Assembly: GCA_938003715.1 (NCBI GenBank)
Contig: CALKYK010000051.1
Span: 1-8,142 of the forward strand
Source: an uncultured Gammaproteobacteria bacterium
GTDB taxonomy: Bacteria; Pseudomonadota; Gammaproteobacteria; Steroidobacterales; Woeseiaceae
Direction: 5' to 3'
Length of the DNA stretch: 8,142 bases
The notes under the pieces were generated by a model. That model was not told the origin of the DNA, searched no databases, and saw only the letters and a list, made by a program, of their open reading frames with translations. Positions 1 to 6,428 of this stretch are shown here, piece after piece; the stretch's first letter is position 1; the number at the start of each line of letters is the position of its first letter. Position numbers and translations under genes: made by a program.

Positions 1-740
1 TGCATGTCGGCGGCGAGCCGCGGCAGTTCCGTCACGCGGCTGTAGTGGGTGAGGAAAAGCTGTTTCGGCTCGAGTCCCATGATGCGGTCGATCGCCTTGT
101 GCGCTTCGGGCGGGTCGAAGTGGATCGGCGTAGTGGTCGGGTAGATGAACTCGCCCCTGGCGGTATCGAGTTCGCGGTAGGACAGGCCGAAGCTGTCGCC
201 GGTGAAAACGCCGCCCGACTTCGGGTCGTGCAGCACGTAGTGATGGCGGGCATGACCCTCGGTGAAAAAGATCCGCAGCGGGCGCCCGGCGAAATCGAAT
301 ATCTGGCCGTCGAAGACGATCTCGATACGCGACGTCGGAATCGGGCGGATGTCTCCGTAATGCGCCGCAAACTTTTCCTTGCCGTACACCGCGGTTGCGC
401 CTTTGACGAGTTTCGACGGATCCGCCATGTGCGGCGCGCCCCGCGGGTGCAGCACGGCGCGGGCGTTCGGCAGCGACTTCATCAGCAGGCCGGCGCCCCC
501 GGCGTGGTCGAGATGCACGTGGGTCAGGAACACGAAGTCGACGGCCGCGCGGTCGATGCCGGCGGCGTCGAGGGCATCGAGCAGGAGCGGCACGCTCGAG
601 TTGGCACCGGTGTCGACGAACGCGGCGCGCCCCTTTTCGACGAGCAGGTGGCTCGCGTCGAATAGCGGCCGCATGTGATCCGTGTCGATCGCGGTGATCC
701 CGTCACCCAGTGCCGTGGTGCGGACAGGGGAGCCGGTCAT
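1..740 (-). CDS. MBL-fold metallohydrolase (3' end outside window)
   Basis: A metallo-beta-lactamase-fold hydrolase, probably cytoplasmic because no signal peptide is visible. Reading from ATG at 740 gives 246 uninterrupted codons before the window edge, so the C-terminus is missing. The metal-site set is complete in the visible part: THVHLDH at residues 73-79 (H74, H76, D78, H79), H163 in EGHARHH, the bridging aspartate D182 in FTGDSFG, and H232 in FLTHYS. This predicts a two-metal, usually zinc, hydrolytic site. The GHARHH plus FTGDSFG-SYRE pattern recalls a group of proteobacterial MBL proteins of unassigned substrate; that is recognition from memory. It lies 28 bp after the cytochrome gene, on the same strand, and has no clear Shine-Dalgarno sequence, so it is probably co-transcribed and perhaps translationally coupled. 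The fold and family are sure. The substrate (thioester, lactone, phosphodiester or other) is unknown. Confidence 0.9.
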   Translation of the reverse strand, partial: MTGSPVRTTALGDGITAIDTDHMRPLFDASHLLVEKGRAAFVDTGANSSVPLLLDALDAAGIDRAAVDFVFLTHVHLDHAGGAGLLMKSLPNARAVLHPRGAPHMADPSKLVKGATAVYGKEKFAAHYGDIRPIPTSRIEIVFDGQIFDFAGRPLRIFFTEGHARHHYVLHDPKSGGVFTGDSFGLSYRELDTARGEFIYPTTTPIHFDPPEAHKAIDRIMGLEPKQLFLTHYSRVTELPRLAADM

Positions 741-772
741 GCGGGTTGTCGTCGTGTCGAGCGAACGCTCAT
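737..772 (-). CDS. possible 11-codon relay mini-ORF between cytochrome and MBL genes
   Basis: An 11-codon reading frame (MSVRSTRRQPA) fills the gap between the two genes. Its ATG overlaps the cytochrome TGA as ATGA at 772-769, and its own TGA overlaps the MBL start as ATGA at 740-737. A ribosome that finishes the cytochrome could therefore reinitiate twice to reach the MBL gene. No well-spaced Shine-Dalgarno sequence precedes either ATG, which is compatible with coupling but proves nothing. The peptide has no recognisable function, and chance could produce this arrangement. It is listed as a possible regulatory reading frame only. Confidence 0.25.
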   Translation of the reverse strand: MSVRSTRRQPA

Positions 773-1377
773 TCGAGAGTCGAGAGGCCATCCTCGGCAG
801 CGTAAATCTCGGCGAGCAGCTTCATGTCGGCCTCGCTCAGTGTAGTGGCGAACGCGGTCATCACGTTGCCACCGCGGGCGCCGCTCTTGTACTGCTGCAG
901 CGAGTGCACGAGGTAGTCGGCGTGCTGGCCCGACAGGACCGGCGGCGCCGGCACGACCGCGGCGCCATCCGCCCCGTGGCAGGTCACGCAGATCGTGGCG
1001 ACCTGGATCCCGGCGACCGAATCGCCATCGATCATGTCTGCCGCTTCGCCGAAGGTTGCGAGCCAGGCGACCAGGTTGTCGATGTCTTCGTCGCTCATCG
1101 CGCTCGCCTGCGCCTGCATGGTCGGATGCGGTCGCGTGCCGGCCCGGTAGGCGCGCAGCGCCGCGTCGAGATACTCCGATTTCTGGCCGCCCAGCTTTGG
1201 CACGCGGAAGGACGGGTAGGCGTTGCGGTAGCCGTCGATGCCATGACAGCCGAGGCAGGTATAGCCGAGCTCGGCGCCGGCTTCGACGTCGCCCTCGGCG
1301 GTCGCGGACCCGCAGATGAGCGCCATGCCCGCCAGGAGCAGGGACTTGCAGAGCAACGTTGATGCCTGTGTCTTCAC
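769..1377 (-). CDS. dihaem cytochrome c, c4-like, exported
   Basis: A periplasmic electron carrier with two covalently bound haems. From GTG at 1377 the precursor has 202 residues. A Sec signal peptide occupies residues 1-27: MKTQ start, hydrophobic stretch about 12-23, cleavage after SATA, mature start EGDV. Two tandem haem domains follow. CLGCH at 41-45 has likely axial Met87 (HPTM), and CVTCH at 130-134 has likely axial Met173 (NVMTAF). A c-type motif and LSEADM/MSDEDI-type helix in each half match cytochrome c4 architecture, and the mature length of about 175 is near the family norm. Cytochromes c4 carry electrons to terminal oxidases or other reductases. The frame stays open to another GTG at 1449, which would add 24 Pro/Ala-rich residues ahead of the signal peptide; I prefer 1377 because it gives a normal signal sequence. 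The MBL gene follows downstream. Confidence 0.88.
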   Translation of the reverse strand: MKTQASTLLCKSLLLAGMALICGSATAEGDVEAGAELGYTCLGCHGIDGYRNAYPSFRVPKLGGQKSEYLDAALRAYRAGTRPHPTMQAQASAMSDEDIDNLVAWLATFGEAADMIDGDSVAGIQVATICVTCHGADGAAVVPAPPVLSGQHADYLVHSLQQYKSGARGGNVMTAFATTLSEADMKLLAEIYAAEDGLSTLE

Positions 1378-1531
1378 GATCTTGTCTTTCGGCTTCGGGG
1401 AATCGGCCGGCGCGGCGGTCGAGGGCGCTATGGTAGAGACAGTGCGCACGTATTTCCATATCGGCGCCCGCCCCGGGTGCTTGAGGTGCTAGCATCGCGC
1501 TCTTCCCGCATCGCTACCCCGAGGAATTCCC
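1378..1531. promoter_or_regulatory. divergent promoter region between cytochrome and DUF945 genes
   Basis: This 154-bp non-coding stretch, or 82 bp if the cytochrome starts at 1449, separates two divergently transcribed genes and must hold both promoters. On the plus strand TGCTAGCAT at 1487-1495 resembles an extended -10 element, but I see no good -35. On the minus strand TACCAT in the complement of about 1430-1435 could be a -10, again without a clear -35. An imperfect inverted repeat at 1464-1480 has arms GCGCCCG and CGGGTGC around a 3-nt loop, with one G:U pair. The promoter hexamers are weak guesses; only the divergent geometry is firm. Confidence 0.4.
1521..1526 (+). promoter_or_regulatory. 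Shine-Dalgarno site of the DUF945 gene
   Basis: GAGGAA lies 5 nt before the ATG at 1532. It is the clearest ribosome binding site in the window and fixes the start of the DUF945 gene. Confidence 0.75.
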
Positions 1532-2863
1532 ATGAATCGCTGGCTCGTCGCCGTCCTGGTACTGCTCGCCGTCGTGATCCTGGTGTCGCCCGGCATCGTC
1601 GGCAAGATCGCCGAAGAGAACATGGAGCAGGGTCTCGAGATGGTCGAGTCCGGAAATCCCGGTGTCGACATCACGACCGAGTCGTTCGATCGTGGCTGGT
1701 TCTCGTCCGCGGGCCGGCACCGGCTCGAGTTCGACGATGCCGATACTCGCGAACTCGTCGCCGGGCTGATGCCGGGCGCGGCCGGTCCGAATCCGCCGGC
1801 GCTGATCATCACGACCCGCATCGACCACGGCCTGGTGCCGGTCACGTCACTCGCCCGCGACGCCGGGACCCTGATGCCGGGGCTGGCCAGCGCGGTGTCG
1901 ACGTTCGAGATCGACCCGGGCAACGGCGAGGCCATTGCTTTGCCGGGCAGGCTTTTCAGCAATGTCGGCCTGAACGGCGCGAGTCGTTCGCGGTTCCTGC
2001 TCGAACCGGGCAGCTTCGAGCAGGGCGGCGCCGAACTGTCGTGGCAGGGCTCGGATCTCGACATCTACACGGATCCGTCGTCCGGCGACCTGGCTGTCGC
2101 AGGTCGCATCGAGCCCTTTGCCTATGACGATGGCGAGACCGCGCTGACTTTCGGCGCGATTTCGATCGACGTCGACCAGGCGATGTCGGACTACGGTTTC
2201 AACGTCGGTCCCGGCGAGTTCGACATGGACGGCATGACCGTGCGCGAAGCCGGCCAGACATTCACGATCGGCAGGATGTTTGCCAAGGGTGACTCGGAAA
2301 TTTCCGACACGCGGCTGAACGCGAGCGCCACGTTCGAGATGTCGGACATCGAGGTTCCCGATTTCGGCAACGTCGCGATCGCCATCGACGTCGACATGAC
2401 CGGCATCGACGCCGCGACGCTCGGCCGCATCACGCGGGCGATTCGCGAAGCCAGCGCCGATGCGGATCCGGAAACCGCACTGCAGAACCTGTTCCCGTCG
2501 CTGCAGCCCGACCTGCAGACACTCGTCGCCTCGGGCGCGGGGCTGCGCATCGGGCGTTTCGAGTTCACGGTGCCGCAGGGCAAGCTCGAGTCCACGCTCG
2601 AAGTGGACATCGGCGAAACGGCAGACGGGGCGGCGTTCAGCTGGCCCGCGGTACTGCTGGCAACGGACGCGACGGTGAACCTGCGAATCCCGGCGGCGCT
2701 CTATGACTTCGCGGCGGCGATGAATCCGCAGACGAGCTCGCTCCTGGCGATGGGCATCATTCGCCGCGAGGGCGAGTGGTACCTGATGGACGCCGAATAC
2801 GCGGACGGCGTGGTGACGGTGAACGGCGCACCGATGCCGGTGCCTCTCGACGCATTGCGCTAA
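1532..2863 (+). CDS. DUF945 (YdgA-type) family protein
   Basis: A 443-residue protein of the DUF945 family, whose members are mostly gammaproteobacterial, inner-membrane-anchored and of unknown function. E. coli YdgA is the best-known member. Residues 3-20 form a single hydrophobic segment after Asn-Arg, which predicts an uncleaved anchor with the rest in the periplasm. The family's N-terminal hallmark is visible at residues 50-60 as ESFDRGWFSSA. The C-terminus has the usual final block, a GEWYLMDAEYADG stretch followed by VTVNGAPMPV. Between them lie alternating beta-type segments without cysteines or catalytic motifs. It is somewhat shorter than YdgA, which has about 500 residues. The start follows a strong GAGGAA site. 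The gene appears monocistronic: it is divergent from the cytochrome gene and convergent with the opp operon, with 4 bp between stop codons. Family assignment is good; the biochemical role is unknown. Confidence 0.85.
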   Translation: MNRWLVAVLVLLAVVILVSPGIVGKIAEENMEQGLEMVESGNPGVDITTESFDRGWFSSAGRHRLEFDDADTRELVAGLMPGAAGPNPPALIITTRIDHGLVPVTSLARDAGTLMPGLASAVSTFEIDPGNGEAIALPGRLFSNVGLNGASRSRFLLEPGSFEQGGAELSWQGSDLDIYTDPSSGDLAVAGRIEPFAYDDGETALTFGAISIDVDQAMSDYGFNVGPGEFDMDGMTVREAGQTFTIGRMFAKGDSEISDTRLNASATFEMSDIEVPDFGNVAIAIDVDMTGIDAATLGRITRAIREASADADPETALQNLFPSLQPDLQTLVASGAGLRIGRFEFTVPQGKLESTLEVDIGETADGAAFSWPAVLLATDATVNLRIPAALYDFAAAMNPQTSSLLAMGIIRREGEWYLMDAEYADGVVTVNGAPMPVPLDALR

Positions 2864-2874
2864 TGCTCTATTTT
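2852..2874 (+). terminator. weak hairpin plus T-rich tail at the end of the DUF945 gene
   Basis: GCATT at 2852-2856 and AATGC at 2862-2866 can pair as a 5-bp stem around GCGCT, followed by TCTATTTT at 2867-2874. The hairpin includes the DUF945 stop codon. The tail favours termination of plus-strand transcription; read from the opp side the same hairpin has no T tract. The stem is short and AT-containing, so this is a weak candidate. Confidence 0.25.
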
Positions 2875-4649
2875 CGCAGGTCCAGCTCGGCCGCCCTGTG
2901 ACAGGCGACGAGGTCGCTGTCCAGCTTCCTCGTGCCGGGCAACTCGTTGCTGCAAACCGCGACCGCGTGTTTGCAGCGCGGATGAAACGCGCAGCCGGGC
3001 GGCGGTGCCAGCGGCGATGACGCCTCGCCGAATATTTCCGGCTCCTGCTGCTCGCTGCCCGGTTCGAGCCCGGGCACCGCGTCCAGCAGCGCTTTCGTGT
3101 ACGGGTGCCGCGGGTAGCTGAACAACGCATCGTTGGCGGCCAGTTCGACGGCGCGCCCCATGTACATCACCAGCACACGGTGGCTGATCTGGCGCACGAC
3201 CGCGAGGTCGTGAGTGATGAATACAATCGCGAGACCGGAGCGACGCTGCTCGGCCATCAGCAGATCGAGAATCGACTGCTGCACGGTGCCGTCGAGCGCG
3301 GCCGTGGCCTCGTCGCAGATGAGGATCCGCGGCTCGAGGATCAACGCCCGCGCAATCGCGACGCGCTGCGCCTGGCCGCCGGAAAGCTCGTGCGGGTAGC
3401 GGTTACCGAGGGCGCGGTCCAGACCAACCCGTTCGAGCATCGCGTCGCGTCGCTTCATACGCTGGCCGGCGTCCAGGTCGGGAGCGTGCACGCGCAGCGG
3501 CTCGGCAACGATTTCGTCGACCGTCATCGCCGGGTTCAGAGACGACAGCGGATCCTGGAACACGAGCTGCAGCGCACGGTGCGTGGCCGCGCGGCGATGT
3601 TGCACGAGCCGGGTCTCGGCGTTGCCCGTAATGACGATGCGCCCCGCGTCCGGCGGCAACAGCCCGACGATAGCCCGCGCCAGGCTCGTCTTGCCGGATC
3701 CCGACTCACCGACGATTGCGAGCGTCTCGCCGCGCGAGACCGTGACGGTCAGGGAGCGTAGCGCCGTCAGTCGCTGGCGGGCATTTGCCCGGCGTTCTGC
3801 GAAGCTGACGGTGAGACTGTCGACGTCGAGCACGTTTTCGGCATCGGCGGCAATCGGCGCCGCCCGGGCGGCTGCATCCGGTCGTGGCGCGGCATCGAGC
3901 AGCGCCCGCGTGCGCGCGTGCGCCGGTTCCCTGAAAACCCGGCCGACGTCTCCTTCCTCGACCACCTCACCGCGATCCATCACCAGTACGCGCTCGCAGC
4001 TGCCGGCGATGACGCCCAGGTCGTGAGTGATCAGGAGCAGCGCGGTGTCCGAATCCCGGCGCAGCCTGCGGAGCAGCGCAAGAATCTGCGCCTGCACCGT
4101 CACGTCGAGCGCGGTCGTCGGCTCGTCGGCAATCAGGAGGTCCGGTTCGCCGAGCAGCGCCGCGCCGATCATGACGCGCTGGCGCATGCCGCCCGAAAGC
4201 TGGTGTGGCCAGGCGCGAAACTGGCGCTCCGGGTCCGGCAGGCCGACTCTCGCCAGCATCTCGAGCGTGCGCACCCGGGCCTCTCCGGAGTCGCACAGGT
4301 CGTGTTCGAGCAGTATGCGAGACAGCTGCTTGCCGATCCTGACGTAAGGATTCAGCGCCGCCATCGGGTCCTGGAACACCATCGCCATTCGTCGCGCGCG
4401 AAACGCATTCAGCACATGCTGCGGCGCACCGCGCAACTCGGTGCCGTCGACGCGAATGCTGCCGTTCACGGTTGCGTTGTCCGGCGTGAGCCCCATCAGC
4501 GCCATGGCGGTCTGGGTCTTGCCGGACCCCGTTTCACCGACGATGCCGAGCGACTGGCCGCGCGTCAGCGTGAAACCGATCGACTTCACCGCCGCTTCAT
4601 CCGCGTCCGGGTAACGAATGCTCAGGTTTTCGACGGCGAGCAGGCTCAT
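2868..4649 (-). CDS. peptide ABC transporter, fused double ATP-binding protein (OppD-OppF type)
   Basis: This 593-residue cytoplasmic ATPase drives the OppBC channel and carries both nucleotide-binding domains in one chain. Domain 1: Walker A GETGSGKT 38-45, Q-loop Q93, signature LSGGMRQR 151-158, Walker B LLIADEP 171-177, H-loop H209. Domain 2: Walker A GESGSGKT 314-321, Q365, LSGGQAQR 422-429, Walker B ILICDEA 442-448, H480. Both sites look able to hydrolyse ATP. The oligopeptide/dipeptide C-terminal domain begins at HPYTKALL (515-522) and has four cysteines, C553, C559, C566 and C583. Domain 1 keeps only a remnant of this tail (PAHARTRALL, 242-251). The frame is open to 4754, but ATG at 4649 is chosen because it precedes SLLAVENLSIRY, the normal ATPase N-terminus, and overlaps the oppC stop as ATGA. 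E. coli Opp has two separate ATPases; YejF is a known fused one. Confidence 0.93.
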   Translation of the reverse strand: MSLLAVENLSIRYPDADEAAVKSIGFTLTRGQSLGIVGETGSGKTQTAMALMGLTPDNATVNGSIRVDGTELRGAPQHVLNAFRARRMAMVFQDPMAALNPYVRIGKQLSRILLEHDLCDSGEARVRTLEMLARVGLPDPERQFRAWPHQLSGGMRQRVMIGAALLGEPDLLIADEPTTALDVTVQAQILALLRRLRRDSDTALLLITHDLGVIAGSCERVLVMDRGEVVEEGDVGRVFREPAHARTRALLDAAPRPDAAARAAPIAADAENVLDVDSLTVSFAERRANARQRLTALRSLTVTVSRGETLAIVGESGSGKTSLARAIVGLLPPDAGRIVITGNAETRLVQHRRAATHRALQLVFQDPLSSLNPAMTVDEIVAEPLRVHAPDLDAGQRMKRRDAMLERVGLDRALGNRYPHELSGGQAQRVAIARALILEPRILICDEATAALDGTVQQSILDLLMAEQRRSGLAIVFITHDLAVVRQISHRVLVMYMGRAVELAANDALFSYPRHPYTKALLDAVPGLEPGSEQQEPEIFGEASSPLAPPPGCAFHPRCKHAVAVCSNELPGTRKLDSDLVACHRAAELDLRK

Positions 4650-5503
4650 CGCACCGCCCGTTTCGGGTCGGAGAGGTCGCGCAGCCCGTCGCCCAGGAAA
4701 TTGAAGCAAAGCAGGATCAGCGCCAGCACGGTTGCCGGGACGACGAGCAGCCACGGCGCCTGCTCCATGTGACCGACGCCGTCGTTCACCAGCGCGCCCA
4801 GAGAGGTCTGCGGTTCCTGCACGCCGAGGCCCAGGAAACTCAGGAATGATTCGAGCAGAATCGCCTGGGGAATCGTCAGCGTCATGTAAACGACGACAAC
4901 GCCCAGCAGGTTCGGCGTGATGTGGCGCAGGATGATGCCACGTGTCGGCACGCCGATGACCCGTGCCGCTTCGACGAACTCCTTTTGTTTCAGGCTCATC
5001 GTCTGACCGCGAACGATGCGCGCCATGTCCAGCCAGTTGACCGCCCCGATTGCGATGAAGATCAGCATGAAGCTCTGCTCGAAGACGACCATCAGCAGGA
5101 TGACGAAGAAGATGAACGGCAGCGCATAAAGCGCATCGACTGCACGCATCATGACGGCGTCCAGCTTGCCGCCGATATATCCTGCCAGCGCACCGTACAG
5201 TACGCCGATCACCAGGCTCACGACGCTTGCGATCACGGCGACCAGCAGCGTCACCTTGATGCCGAGCATCGTGCGCGCAAAGAGATCGCGACCGAGATTG
5301 TCGGTGCCGAAAAGATGCGCATCAGCGAACGTCGGTGACAGGAAGCGATTGTCGAAATTCGTATCGACGTAGGCGTGCGGGCTCAGTATGGAGCCAGCGA
5401 TAGCGATCGCGGCGACAAAAAGCAGTATGAGCGCGCACACGGTCACCGCGCGACTCTTCCGCACCTGGCGCACGACAGGGCGCAGCACGGCGGAGATGAT
5501 CAT
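4646..5503 (-). CDS. oppC: oligopeptide ABC transporter permease OppC
   Basis: The second inner-membrane channel subunit of the peptide importer, 285 residues. Six hydrophobic segments are visible at about 20-41, 84-108, 122-141, 143-156, 198-222 and 250-271. FGTDNLGRDLFAR at 65-77 is the conserved stretch after the first periplasmic region. The ATPase-coupling (EAA) loop is at 175-198, with EFVEAARVIGV and ILRHITPN. The C-terminus CFNFLGDGLRDLSDPK is typical of OppC/DppC. From memory, stretches such as LDMARIVRGQT and the NLLGVVVVY region match E. coli OppC closely. The reading frame stays open to 6130, but ATG at 5503 gives the normal OppC start and length and overlaps the oppB stop as ATGA. 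No clear Shine-Dalgarno sequence is seen, which suggests coupling to oppB. Its TGA overlaps the ATPase start in the same way. Confidence 0.93.
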   Translation of the reverse strand: MIISAVLRPVVRQVRKSRAVTVCALILLFVAAIAIAGSILSPHAYVDTNFDNRFLSPTFADAHLFGTDNLGRDLFARTMLGIKVTLLVAVIASVVSLVIGVLYGALAGYIGGKLDAVMMRAVDALYALPFIFFVILLMVVFEQSFMLIFIAIGAVNWLDMARIVRGQTMSLKQKEFVEAARVIGVPTRGIILRHITPNLLGVVVVYMTLTIPQAILLESFLSFLGLGVQEPQTSLGALVNDGVGHMEQAPWLLVVPATVLALILLCFNFLGDGLRDLSDPKRAVR

Positions 5504-6423
5504 CGCGTGCGCACCCGCGGATCGAGCAGGCCGTACAGCAGATCGACGGCGAGGTTCAGCGCGATGACGATAACCGCGTAGAAGATCGTGATGCCCAGCA
5601 CAAGCGTGTAGTCGCGGTTCAGCGCGCCCTGGATGAAGAACGATCCGACACCGTTGATGCCGAACACCTCCTCGATGACGACGGAGCCGGTCAACACGCC
5701 CGCGATCGCCGGACCGAGGTAGGACAACAGCGGCCGCAGCGCGGGCTTCACGGCATGGAAGCGGACGATCGACGCCGTACCGAGTCCCTGCGCACGGGCG
5801 GTGCGCACGTAATCGCTCGCCAGCACGTCGATCATGCTGGCCCGGGTGAGCCGGGCGATGACCGCGATCTGCGGCAGCGCGAGCGTCACCACCGGCAACA
5901 CCAGCCGCGACCAGCCGTCGCCGCCGGTCCAGCTTGCGGGCAGCCAGTCCAGGTAAACGGCAAACAGCAGCACTGAAATCGGTGCGACGACGAACACCGG
6001 CACCGAGATACCGAGCATCGCAGCGCCGGTCACGAGCCGGTCGGGCAGGGTGTTCTTCTTCAGCGCGGCGACGAGCCCGGCGCTGATGCCCGCGACCAGC
6101 GCCAGCAGCATGGCGAGCGTTCCGAGCCACATCGACAGCGGAAAGGCGTCGGCAATGATTCTGGATACCGGGTAGTCGCGATACGAGTAGGACGGCCCGA
6201 GATCACCCCGCAGCAGGCCGGACAGGTAGCGGACGAACTGCTGCGGCAGTGATTCGTCGAGGTGGTAGTAGCGGGCGATGTTCTGCTCGACGTCGGGCGG
6301 CAGCACCCGCTCCGAATCGAACGGCCCGCCGGGCGCCGCGTGCACCATCAGGAATGCGATCGCGATCACGATAAGGAGAGTCGGGATCGCGCCGAGAATA
6401 CGCGTAAGCGCGTAGCGCAACAC
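5500..6423 (-). CDS. oppB: oligopeptide ABC transporter permease OppB
   Basis: The first inner-membrane channel subunit of the peptide importer, 307 residues; E. coli OppB has about 306. The N-terminal segment (about 10-28) is followed by APGGPFDSERVLPP at 30-43, an OppB hallmark. Further membrane segments lie near 98-120, 133-157, 175-190, 230-253 and 274-297. The coupling loop is at 204-231 (DYVRTARAQGLG, then HAVKPALRP). The C-terminal GALNRDYTLVL at 266-276 also matches E. coli OppB as I recall it, so OppB fits better than YejB or DppB. The start is GTG at 6423, 5 nt after the oppA TAA; the next codon, TTG at 6420, is a possible alternative. No good Shine-Dalgarno sequence is visible, so translation probably depends on ribosomes leaving oppA. 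Its TGA overlaps the oppC ATG. Confidence 0.93.
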   Translation of the reverse strand: MLRYALTRILGAIPTLLIVIAIAFLMVHAAPGGPFDSERVLPPDVEQNIARYYHLDESLPQQFVRYLSGLLRGDLGPSYSYRDYPVSRIIADAFPLSMWLGTLAMLLALVAGISAGLVAALKKNTLPDRLVTGAAMLGISVPVFVVAPISVLLFAVYLDWLPASWTGGDGWSRLVLPVVTLALPQIAVIARLTRASMIDVLASDYVRTARAQGLGTASIVRFHAVKPALRPLLSYLGPAIAGVLTGSVVIEEVFGINGVGSFFIQGALNRDYTLVLGITIFYAVIVIALNLAVDLLYGLLDPRVRTR

Positions 6424-6428
6424 TTTAT

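Noticed and set aside
1..740. Possible pseudogene or frameshift in the MBL gene
   Set aside because: One frame is open from ATG 740 to the window edge with every metal ligand in the visible part in order; it is merely cut by the window boundary.
1847..3130. 427-codon open frame on the minus strand across the DUF945 gene and the ATPase 3' end
   Set aside because: It runs antisense to one recognised gene and out of frame through another, with shadow-like Arg-rich composition.
4650..4754. 35-residue N-terminal extension of the ATPase
   Set aside because: It overlaps the oppC 3' end in another frame, reads as Arg/Pro/Ala-rich, and the ATG at 4649 matches the family N-terminus and gives an ATGA overlap.
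3918..4772. 284-codon plus-strand frame opposite the ATPase, with similar ones at 3105-3761, 45-665 and 682-1362
   Set aside because: All mirror genes with clear catalytic motifs on the minus strand; none has recognisable protein features.
5504..6130. 209-residue N-terminal extension of OppC
   Set aside because: It lies inside oppB in another frame and is Arg/Ala-rich; the OppC family start fits ATG at 5503.
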